Of a stretch of 49,846 nucleotides of DNA, positions 33,048-39,272 are shown in pieces. Numbering within the stretch: position 1 is the stretch's first letter; every line of letters begins with the position of its first letter. This DNA is from an uncultured Eubacteriales bacterium (GTDB taxonomy: Bacteria > Bacillota > Clostridia > Oscillospirales > Oscillospiraceae): assembly GCA_900546515.1 (NCBI GenBank), contig URDG01000020.1, forward strand, positions 1 to 49,846, in the 5' to 3' direction. The notes beneath the pieces are model-generated. The model saw nothing but the letters and a program-made list of their open reading frames with translations. It was not told where the DNA came from and did no database searches. Position numbers and translations under genes: made by a program.

Positions 33048-33077
33048 ATGTTAGATACTAAGAACTCACAGAAGTAA
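33048..33077 (+). CDS. Possible nine-codon leader peptide in the orphan RNA
   Basis: ATG TTA GAT ... AAG TAA encodes MLDTKNSQK, with AGAGAGGT seven bases upstream. Its stop codon falls in the first arm of the terminator, the arrangement of a translational attenuator. The peptide may be fortuitous. Confidence 0.3.
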   Translation: MLDTKNSQK

Positions 33078-33127
33078 CCCTTGACTGCTGAGAATCAAAC
33101 GTGCAGTCAAGGGTTACTTCTTTTTTT
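33071..33127 (+). terminator. Strong intrinsic terminator of the orphan RNA
   Basis: Eighteen-base perfect arms (GAAGTAACCCTTGACTGC and its complement, 33071-33088 with 33103-33120) followed by seven T residues. The opposite strand has no T-run, so it does not serve upp. Confidence 0.92.
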
Positions 33128-33196
33128 AACGATTTTCGGTTGTTACCTGTGTTTACGGCACTGTCTGCCGCGTTATGCGGCGCGGTGCTGATTTTT

Positions 33197-33826
33197 TTAC
33201 TTGGTGCCGAAAATGCGGTCGCCCGCGTCGCCGAGACCGGGAACGATGTAGCCGTGCTCGTTGAGATGATCGTCAAGAGCGGCGACATAGATGTCGACGT
33301 CGGGGTGATCCGCCTGCATGCGGGCAACGCCCTCGGGAGCACCGATTATGCTCATGAGCTTGATGTGCTTTACGCCGGCTTCCTTGAGGAAGGTGATGGC
33401 AGCGGAGGCGGAGCCGCCGGTCGCCAGCATCGGGTCTACGACGATGACGTCGCGCTCGGAGATGTCTGCGGGCATCTTGAAGTAATACTTCACGGGCTTG
33501 AGCGTCTCAGGGTCACGGAAGAGGCCGATGTGACCGACCTTTACGTTCGGCATCATGCTGACCATACCATCGACCATGCCCAGACCTGCGCGCAGGATGG
33601 GGACGACTGCCAGCTTCTTGCCTGCGATGCGATGGCATTTCGCAATAGCTACGGGAGTCTTTACGTCGACCTCTTCAAGAGGAAGATCACGGGTGGACTC
33701 GTAGCACATCAGCATTGCTATCTCGGAAACGATCTCGCGGAACTCCTTTACGCTGGTGTTCTCATCACGCAGGATGGACAGCTTGTGCTGAATAAGGGGA
33801 TGGTCGAATACGCATACTTTGCTCAT
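33197..33826 (-). CDS. upp: Uracil phosphoribosyltransferase
   Basis: 209-residue cytosolic enzyme making UMP from uracil and PRPP in pyrimidine salvage. Signatures: HPLIQHKLSILRDENTS, VPILRAGLGMVDG, the PRPP-binding loop VVDPMLATGGSA, and the uracil-binding C-terminus YIVPGLGDAGDRIFGTK. Full length. AAAGGAGT precedes the ATG. It lies 26 bases after tsaB and is probably read with tsaE-tsaB, an arrangement with no clear metabolic logic. Convergent with the orphan RNA unit. Confidence 0.96.
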   Translation of the reverse strand: MSKVCVFDHPLIQHKLSILRDENTSVKEFREIVSEIAMLMCYESTRDLPLEEVDVKTPVAIAKCHRIAGKKLAVVPILRAGLGMVDGMVSMMPNVKVGHIGLFRDPETLKPVKYYFKMPADISERDVIVVDPMLATGGSASAAITFLKEAGVKHIKLMSIIGAPEGVARMQADHPDVDIYVAALDDHLNEHGYIVPGLGDAGDRIFGTK

Positions 33827-33852
33827 GTTCTCGTACTCCTTTATTTATAAAT

Positions 33853-34560
33853 TTATGGGTTAACGTGTTTTTCGCGCTCAAGGCGCTCCTGACGCTCCCT
33901 CTCAGCCTGAGAGAGGCGCAGGTATACGGGCAGAAGAGAGTCGGCGTCACCGGCAGGCTTGCCTGCCGCGGCCATAGCCACGCCCCATGCGCTCTGCCAC
34001 ACCAGATTTTCCGGCGCAGCTTCGCACGGAATACTGTTCGCGTCGAAATACGCCTTTGCGATAGCCGTCCCGTCGCCGACGAGAAAGACCGGCGCGTTGA
34101 GCTTCCTGATCTCTTCGGCAAGGTCGCTGAGGGCGATAGGCCTGTCCTCCGTCAGACGCCGGGGCCGGCCGTCCTTTATCTCAAAGAGGGCGTTGTAGAC
34201 CTGACTGCGCCGCGCATCCATTACGGGGCAGATATAGCCGCCGTGAGCGAGGCCGTGCCAAGCCATTGCTTCAAGCGTGGACACGCCGACGCAGAGCTTG
34301 TTTGCAGCCCATGCAAGACCCTTTACGGTGGATACGCCTATGCGTATGCCCGTAAAAGAGCCGGGCCCGTGGGCCACGGCTATAACATCGATGTTATCAA
34401 GGCTGACCTCAGCATTTTTGAGCATATCCTCCGCCATGGGAAGAAGAGTGCGGCTGTGAGTGAGAGCGCTGCACTGACTGTACTGAGATACGAGAACGCC
34501 GTCGCACACAAGTGCCACGGATGCCGCCTTTGCAGAAGATTCAAAAGCCAGTATCAGCAT
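33853..34560 (-). CDS. tsaB: tRNA threonylcarbamoyladenosine biosynthesis protein TsaB
   Basis: 235-residue ASKHA-fold protein. N-terminal LAFESSAKAASVALV, the conserved HSRTLLPMAEDML, and VAHGPGSFTGIRIGVSTVKGLA mark the TsaB family. TsaB forms the TsaBDE complex that, with TsaC/Sua5, makes the t6A modification at A37 of ANN-decoding tRNAs. The C-terminus ends in a charged, Arg/Glu-rich tail (LSQAERERQERLEREK). It starts two bases after tsaE, so the two are co-translated. Confidence 0.94.
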   Translation of the reverse strand: MLILAFESSAKAASVALVCDGVLVSQYSQCSALTHSRTLLPMAEDMLKNAEVSLDNIDVIAVAHGPGSFTGIRIGVSTVKGLAWAANKLCVGVSTLEAMAWHGLAHGGYICPVMDARRSQVYNALFEIKDGRPRRLTEDRPIALSDLAEEIRKLNAPVFLVGDGTAIAKAYFDANSIPCEAAPENLVWQSAWGVAMAAAGKPAGDADSLLPVYLRLSQAERERQERLEREKHVNP

Positions 34561-34562
34561 TT

Positions 34563-34979
34563 TCAGCCCTCCTCAATAGTGATCTTTCTTCCGGTATCGC
34601 CGAGCTTTTCTATGCGCACGACAGTCTCGTCGCCAAAGAAAGCGTCCTGCACATTTTCGCTCCACTCGACGGCACACACGGCGCCGCGGTTGAGATAATC
34701 CTCCCAGCCGATGTCAAAAAGCTCGTCCGCATCCGAAAGACGGTACATGTCAAAGTGTATAAGCTCACGCTTGCCGAGATATTCGTTCACAATGGTGAAT
34801 GTAGGACTGGACACACGGCAGTCAAGCCCCATGCCCTTTGCCATGCCGCGCACAAACGCGGTCTTGCCTGCGCCGAGATCGCCGTACATGGCCACGACAG
34901 TACCGCCCGGCAGATTCTCAGCAAAACGCTGCCCGATAAGCTCGGTCTCTTTTTCACTGTTGGAAATATATACTGCCAT
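34563..34979 (-). CDS. tsaE: tRNA threonylcarbamoyladenosine biosynthesis ATPase TsaE
   Basis: 138-residue P-loop ATPase. Walker A GDLGAGKT at residues 33-40, then FVRGMAKGMG, VSSPTFTIVNEY and the Walker-B-like IHFDMYRL with the conserved tryptophan region VEWSENV. It drives the TsaBD complex cycle in t6A synthesis. The ATG at 34979 is used, as GGAG then stands six bases upstream; ATGs at 34982 and 34991 overlap that site. First gene of the tsaE-tsaB-upp unit, with its promoter overlapping the divergent FtsW/RodA promoter. Confidence 0.93.
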   Translation of the reverse strand: MAVYISNSEKETELIGQRFAENLPGGTVVAMYGDLGAGKTAFVRGMAKGMGLDCRVSSPTFTIVNEYLGKRELIHFDMYRLSDADELFDIGWEDYLNRGAVCAVEWSENVQDAFFGDETVVRIEKLGDTGRKITIEEG

Positions 34980-35009
34980 CATTTGCTCCATTGTTTCTAA
35001 ATTCGTAAT

Positions 35010-35058
35010 ATTATACACCGTAGATGCCATTGCGTAAAGTACAATTATGTGCTAAAAT
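35010..35058. promoter_or_regulatory. Overlapping divergent promoters for tsaE and the FtsW/RodA gene
   Basis: Plus: TTGCGT (35030-35035), 17 bases, TAAAAT (35053-35058). Minus: TTTACG (35038-35033), 17 bases, TATAAT (35015-35010). The two -35 elements overlap by three bases, so polymerases would compete. Confidence 0.7.
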
Positions 35059-35102
35059 GCTCTGCGTATGAACAGAGGTTTTTGGTGAAATGGTTTCTTT
35101 TT

Positions 35103-35126
35103 GCGCGGATGTGCACTTTTCCGCGC
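35103..35126 (+). other. 5' UTR hairpin before the FtsW/RodA gene
   Basis: GCGCGG and CCGCGC arms around a 12-base loop, ending six bases before the AAGGCGG ribosome site. It could tune translation, and it argues that 35101-35145 is untranslated. Confidence 0.5.
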
Positions 35127-35145
35127 TGAAAAAGGCGGTGTTACT

Positions 35146-36303
35146 ATAAAAAAGATAAAACCATATATAAAAGTTTTCTTTCAGAGGGCGGACATTTTTC
35201 TCCTTGCAATGTGCATCATCTGCTCTATCTTCGGTATCATATGCGTGCGCTATGCGGTCGTGGGCATGTCCGAGGGCGGATGGAGCGGTATGGAGAACCC
35301 CTCAAAATACATAATCGTGCAGACATTTTCCATGTTTCTCGGCATCGGAATGTTCGTGCTGCTGACGGTCATAGACTCCGATCTGCTGGGCGAGCAGTGG
35401 AAAGCGCTCTGTGTGATAAATGTGCTGCTGCTCATCGCGCTCGTTGTGTTCGGACAGGATGACGGCACCGGCAACAAGAGCTGGATACGCTTCGCCGGTA
35501 TCGGCATACAGCCGTCGGAGGTCATTAAGGTCCTCTATATCATTGTATCCGCAAAACAGATGACTTATCTGAAGGAGTATAAGGACATAAACTCCTTTAT
35601 GTCTGTCGTGCAGATGGCTGCGCATTTCGTCGTCGTGTTCGGCATGATCGTCGTTGTTTCAGGCGACCTCGGAAGCGCGACGATACTGATGGCCATATTC
35701 CTTGTGATGTTCTATGTTCTCGGCGTGAGACTTTACTGGTTCGCCGTCGGCGGCGCGGCAGTTGCGGCGGCAGTGCCTATATTTTGGACGTATTTTCTGA
35801 AGGACTACCAGAAGCAGCGTCTGGTCGCCCCTTATGACCCGTCCGTCGACCCGGACGGTTGGGGCATCACGTGGCAGACTACCCAGAGCAAGCAGACGCT
35901 CGCCTCGGGCAGGCTGACAGGCGTCGAGGAGGGGCACCGGGCCTCCGTGTTCACCGGGAAGCATACGGACTTTATCTTCTCATGCGTGGGAGAGAACTTC
36001 GGCATGATCGGCTGCCTGCTCGTTGTGCTGCTGCTGACGATCATTATCGTACACTGCGCGCATGTCGGCCTGCACGCAGGCCGCACCTTTGACATGCTGG
36101 TGTGTATGGGCGTTGCGTCGGCAGTTGCGTTCCAGACCTTTATAAATATCGGAATGTGCCTCGGCATCACTCCCGTTATCGGCATTACGCTGCCGTTCTT
36201 CAGCTACGGAGGCTCGTCAATGGTGACGATGTTCGGCGCGATGGGGCTTGTGTCAGGGACAAAATTCAAGTTAAAACCGCAGCACGGGTCGCTTATATAC
36301 TAA
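35146..36303 (+). CDS. FtsW/RodA/SpoVE-family peptidoglycan glycosyltransferase
   Basis: 385-residue membrane SEDS protein with about ten helices. Diagnostic segments: GNKSWIRFAGIGIQPSEVIKV, the extracellular loop QTTQSKQTLASGRLTG with GHRASVFTGKHTDFIFSCVGENFG, and GITLPFFSYGGSSM near the C-terminus. The SEDS catalytic Asp is expected in the DxGxxT-like SGDLGSATI or loop HTDF. It polymerises lipid II glycan strands; RodA-like elongation or SpoVE-like sporulation role cannot be told apart. No ATG fits: AAGGCGG lies seven bases before ATA 35146 (KKIKPYIKVFF), while TTG 35101 would add 15 unlikely residues and lacks a ribosome site. Alternative start 35101. Confidence 0.85.
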   Translation: MKKIKPYIKVFFQRADIFLLAMCIICSIFGIICVRYAVVGMSEGGWSGMENPSKYIIVQTFSMFLGIGMFVLLTVIDSDLLGEQWKALCVINVLLLIALVVFGQDDGTGNKSWIRFAGIGIQPSEVIKVLYIIVSAKQMTYLKEYKDINSFMSVVQMAAHFVVVFGMIVVVSGDLGSATILMAIFLVMFYVLGVRLYWFAVGGAAVAAAVPIFWTYFLKDYQKQRLVAPYDPSVDPDGWGITWQTTQSKQTLASGRLTGVEEGHRASVFTGKHTDFIFSCVGENFGMIGCLLVVLLLTIIIVHCAHVGLHAGRTFDMLVCMGVASAVAFQTFINIGMCLGITPVIGITLPFFSYGGSSMVTMFGAMGLVSGTKFKLKPQHGSLIY

Positions 36304-36333
36304 CTTATTTATATATTTGTAAATTTATAATTA

Positions 36334-36375
36334 TGGAAGTGCCGCAGATAAAACCGTCTGCGGCGCTTCCATTTT
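36334..36375 (+). terminator. Intrinsic terminator after FtsW/RodA gene
   Basis: TGGAAGTGCCGCAGA pairs with TCTGCGGCGCTTCCA (one G-T type mismatch) and is followed by TTTT. Confidence 0.85.
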
Positions 36376-36395
36376 GTATTCCGCTGTGTTATAAT
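36367..36395 (+). promoter_or_regulatory. Extended -10 promoter of the butyryl-CoA transferase gene
   Basis: TGTTATAAT with TATAAT at 36390-36395; the -35 position (36367-36372, TTCCAT) is poor and overlaps the preceding terminator arm. The extended -10 may compensate. Confidence 0.55.
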
Positions 36396-36440
36396 CCAGT
36401 GTAAAAAAGAGCAGCCGTACCGGCGGGAGGGAGAGACAGC

Positions 36441-37775
36441 ATGTCAGTATTTGACGAATACCGTGCCAAGCTGCGCACGGCGGATGAGGCGGTAAAGCTC
36501 GTGAAGAGCGGGGACTGGGTGGATTATGCCTCCATGAACGGTTTTCCCAAAATGCTCGACGCCGCCCTTGCGCGCCGGCGCGATGAGCTGCACCATGTCA
36601 AGATCCGCGGAAACCTCATTCCCGGCCCCGTACAGGTGGTGGAGTGCGACACGGGCTTTGAGCATTTTGTGTACAACACATGGTTCTGCTCGGCCTATGA
36701 AAGACACCTAATCGACGCGGGACGCGCGTTTTTCATCCCTATGGATTTCCGCAATATGGGCGCATACTATGAGAATTACCTGACTGTGAATGTCGCCATG
36801 CTGACGGTCACTCCGATGAACGATAAGGGCTATTTCAGCCGTTCCGTGTGTCAGGGGCTGCCGAAATCGGTGATAAAAAAGGCCGATATAGTCATTCTTG
36901 AAGTCAATGAGGCCATGCCGTGGGTCTGCGGAGATGAGGACAGCGTGGTGCATATCTCCGAGGCTGACGCGGTAGTTGAGGCCGGGAGCTATCCGCTGTG
37001 GGAGATGAAAGCTCCCAGACCGACGGAGACCGACCTGAAGATCGCGCGGAATCTCCTGCCGTTCATAAGCGACGGGGCTACCGTGCAGCTCGGCATAGGC
37101 AGCCTGCCGAACGCTCTCGGCGAGCTGATCGCGGAGAGCGACCTGAAGGATCTGGGCATGCATGCGGAGCTTGCGGCCGACGGATACCTTGCCATGCACA
37201 GGGCGGGAAAGCTCACAAACCGCTGCAAGACCCTTTACGAGGGGAAGAATGTCGCCTCGCTCTATGCCGGTTCAAAAGATTTCTTTGAATGGATAGACCA
37301 TAACGAGAGCTTTTACGCCCGGCCGCTCAGTTATGTGAACGATCCGCATATAGTGGCACAGAATGATAAAATGATCTCCATAAACGGCTGCCTGAATGTT
37401 GACCTGTACGGGCAGGTCAACTCCGAGAGCGTCGGCTTCCGGCAGATCAGCGGCACGGGCGGCCAGCTGGATTTTGTCTCCGGCGCGGCGCAGTCCCGCG
37501 GAGGAAAGGCGTTCCTGTGCCTCGCCTCCACGCATGTGGGGAAAAACGGGGAGCTTGAGTCGCGCATCGTGCCGCACTTCAATATGGATATAATCACGAC
37601 GCCGCGCAGCCTCAGTCACTATATCGTCACGGAGTACGGCGCTGTAAATCTTGCGGGGCTTAGCACCTGGGAGCGGGCCGAAGCGCTCATCTCGATAGCG
37701 CATCCGGATTTCCGCAGTCAGCTTGTAAAATGCGCGGAGGAGCAGCATATCTGGCTGCCGTCAAATAAGAGGTAA
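36441..37775 (+). CDS. but: Butyryl-CoA:acetate CoA-transferase-like enzyme
   Basis: 444-residue CoA-transferase close to But of Roseburia and Faecalibacterium. It begins FDEYRAKLRTADEAVKLVKS and ends GLSTWERAEALISIAHPDFR with WLPSNKR, forms typical of But. The expected catalytic glutamate is Glu243 in MHAELAADG; the GTGGQLDFVSGAAQSRGGKA loop is intact. Converts butyryl-CoA plus acetate to butyrate plus acetyl-CoA, the last step of butyrate formation. Note HAEL in place of the usual HTEM, and AADG in place of TDS/SDG, which may mean altered specificity. GGGAGGGAGAG precedes the ATG. YbaK-type gene follows after five bases. Confidence 0.85.
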   Translation: MSVFDEYRAKLRTADEAVKLVKSGDWVDYASMNGFPKMLDAALARRRDELHHVKIRGNLIPGPVQVVECDTGFEHFVYNTWFCSAYERHLIDAGRAFFIPMDFRNMGAYYENYLTVNVAMLTVTPMNDKGYFSRSVCQGLPKSVIKKADIVILEVNEAMPWVCGDEDSVVHISEADAVVEAGSYPLWEMKAPRPTETDLKIARNLLPFISDGATVQLGIGSLPNALGELIAESDLKDLGMHAELAADGYLAMHRAGKLTNRCKTLYEGKNVASLYAGSKDFFEWIDHNESFYARPLSYVNDPHIVAQNDKMISINGCLNVDLYGQVNSESVGFRQISGTGGQLDFVSGAAQSRGGKAFLCLASTHVGKNGELESRIVPHFNMDIITTPRSLSHYIVTEYGAVNLAGLSTWERAEALISIAHPDFRSQLVKCAEEQHIWLPSNKR

Positions 37776-37780
37776 GATAG

Positions 37781-38347
37781 ATGAAAATAGATACTGTATT
37801 GTACAGCGGCCGTCCGTCGGACAGACGTATTGATAAGGAAGAGCGCTGCTATGAGCTGCTGGGAAAGCTCGGCGTTGAGTTCTGGCGCGTCGACCATGAG
37901 CATGCCGACACGATAGAGGCGTGTCATGATGTTGAGAAGGTGCTCGGCTGTGAAATATGCAAAAACCTGCTGCTGACGAACCGGCAGAAGACCGAGCTTT
38001 ATCTGCTGCTGATGCCGGGGGATAAGCCTTTTAAAACGAAGATACTCTCAAAGCAGCTCGGCACGGCGCGGCTCTCCTTCGCGTCGCCGGAGCAGATGCT
38101 GGAGACACTGGATATAACGCCGGGCTCTGTGAGCGTGCTCGGACTTATGAATGACCGGGACGGGCGCGTGAAGCTGCTGATAGACAGAGACCTTCTGAAG
38201 GACGGGTATTTCGGCTGTCACCCCTGCATAAATACTTCGTCGCTCAGACTCCGCACCTCGGATGTCATTGAAAAGCTCATACCCGCCATGGGCCATGAGG
38301 CGCGCATGGTAGACCTGCCGTGGGAGCTTGAGGAGCAGGACGGCTGA
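37781..38347 (+). CDS. YbaK/ProX-type aminoacyl-tRNA deacylase
   Basis: 188-residue editing-domain protein similar to prolyl-tRNA editing PrdX/ProXp. Conserved elements: YELLGKLGVEFWRVDHEHADTIEAC, CKNLLLTNRQKTELYLLLMPGDKPF, LSFASPEQMLETLDITPGSVSVLGL and GCHPCINTSSLRL. It should hydrolyse mischarged tRNA such as Ala-tRNA(Pro) in the cytosol. GAGGT overlapping the end of the but gene serves as ribosome site, so co-expression is likely although the jobs are unrelated. In proline-reducing Clostridia the same family member sits in the prd cluster; no prd genes are here. Confidence 0.88.
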   Translation: MKIDTVLYSGRPSDRRIDKEERCYELLGKLGVEFWRVDHEHADTIEACHDVEKVLGCEICKNLLLTNRQKTELYLLLMPGDKPFKTKILSKQLGTARLSFASPEQMLETLDITPGSVSVLGLMNDRDGRVKLLIDRDLLKDGYFGCHPCINTSSLRLRTSDVIEKLIPAMGHEARMVDLPWELEEQDG

Positions 38348-38348
38348 G

Positions 38349-38379
38349 GTAAAATTTTTCGCCGCTCAAAAAATTTTAC
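38349..38379 (+). terminator. AT-rich hairpin after the YbaK-type gene
   Basis: GTAAAATTTTT and AAAAAATTTTAC arms around an eight-base GC loop. T-rich stem rather than T-run after it; terminator function possible. Confidence 0.45.
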
Positions 38380-38408
38380 TTGCGATTTTGCCGGAAGTGC
38401 GTTATTAT
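38380..38408 (+). promoter_or_regulatory. Promoter of the second tetR gene
   Basis: TTGCGA (38380-38385), 17 bases, TATTAT (38403-38408). The leader of about 135 bases contains a direct repeat CCCGGTA (38439-38445 and 38453-38459 region) and inverted ATGCTCCC/GGGGAGCAT, possible operator elements. Confidence 0.65.
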
Positions 38409-38549
38409 ATGTATTCAGAGAAGATATTTTTTACATGCTCCCGGTACCGTTCCCGGTAACGCCGCAGTATAAGAAAAGACCGTATGGCGATAGTATTCCG
38501 GACAACGGCATGGGGAGCATATGCCCGGCTTGATTCAGGAGGATGCAGT

Positions 38550-39221
38550 GTGGTTAAGCATGAAGAGATAAAAAGAAGGCTTATTGAAAGTGCTGTACAT
38601 GTTGTCGCGCGCGACGGGCTTGATAAAACTACTACCAAAGCGATCTCAAAGGACTCCGGACTCAATGAGGTGTATATATATCGTGAGTTCGAGAACAAGG
38701 AAGATCTGCTGCGTGCGGCGCTGAACCTTGAGGATCGCCGCTTCGTCTACAAGGTGTTTTCGAGTCTGCCCGTAATGCATGATGCGGGCCTTGACTGGAA
38801 GGAACGCTGCTACAGACTCTGGAAGCCCGTGTGGGAGTTCGTGATCGGCATCCCGGATGACTGCCTCTTTTATATACGGTATTACTATTCGGCGAATTTC
38901 CGCCAGTACGCCATGGAGGAGCATCTTGCATGCTTCCGGCGGATAGTGAGAGTTGCGGAGCCGGTTTTCAAGCGCGGCGTCAATATCTCGGTGCTGATGC
39001 ACCAGCTGTTTGAGACGCTGCTGTCATACGCGTCCCGTGTTATGGAGGGGTTTCTCAAGGACGATGAGGATTCCTGCCGTATCGCATTCAATCAGATATA
39101 TTATTTCGTAGTTCCCCATATCCGTGAGGATGTTGTGAACGGCGCTGCCGTCAGCAACTATGTCTCCGATGAGATCCGCAGGCAGGTCAAGGAAGAGGAA
39201 AAACGCGATCCTCTGGTGTGA
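38550..39221 (+). CDS. TetR-family transcriptional regulator
   Basis: 223-residue regulator with an N-terminal TetR HTH: RRLIESAVHVVARDGLDKTT, KAISKDSGLNEVYIYREFEN and KEDLLRAAL. The C-terminal ligand domain is rich in aromatic residues (IRYYYSANFRQYAMEEH). The start is GTG 38550 with AGGAGG seven bases upstream; an in-frame ATG at 38484 lacks a ribosome site. A strong terminator follows directly. Its target is unknown; the convergent DUF4914 gene is not likely to share a promoter with it. Confidence 0.88.
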   Translation: MVKHEEIKRRLIESAVHVVARDGLDKTTTKAISKDSGLNEVYIYREFENKEDLLRAALNLEDRRFVYKVFSSLPVMHDAGLDWKERCYRLWKPVWEFVIGIPDDCLFYIRYYYSANFRQYAMEEHLACFRRIVRVAEPVFKRGVNISVLMHQLFETLLSYASRVMEGFLKDDEDSCRIAFNQIYYFVVPHIREDVVNGAAVSNYVSDEIRRQVKEEEKRDPLV

Positions 39222-39238
39222 CAGAGATGATGATATAC

Positions 39239-39272
39239 GGACAGCTGCCATTGAGCAGCTGTCCGTTTTTTT
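39239..39272 (+). terminator. Intrinsic terminator after tetR
   Basis: GGACAGCTG and CAGCTGTCC arms with an eight-base loop, followed by G and seven T residues; the last T residues overlap the stop codon of the convergent DUF4914 gene. Confidence 0.9.

Larger units (their letters stand above)
32838..33127 (+). ncRNA. Orphan structured RNA candidate, about 290 nt
   Basis: Bounded by a good promoter and a very strong intrinsic terminator, with no downstream gene on the strand (upp is convergent). Visible helices: GCCCTGC with GCAGGG near 32869-32897, GGACA with TGTCC near 32927-32998, ATCTC with GAGAT near 32947-32962, CCGGT with ACCGG near 32965-33016, and the small CGG-TAAA-CCG hairpin near 33018-33027. 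It carries GATGAAAGC and GCAACC strings reminiscent of riboswitch cores but I cannot match it to SAM, FMN, cobalamin, lysine, T-box, 6S, SRP, RNase P or tmRNA. Function unknown; possibly a small regulatory RNA or a riboswitch whose gene has been lost. Confidence 0.6.

Noticed and set aside
38484..38549. Upstream ATG for the second TetR protein
   Set aside because: The AGGAGG site at 38537 is aligned with GTG 38550; the longer version contains no HTH homology.
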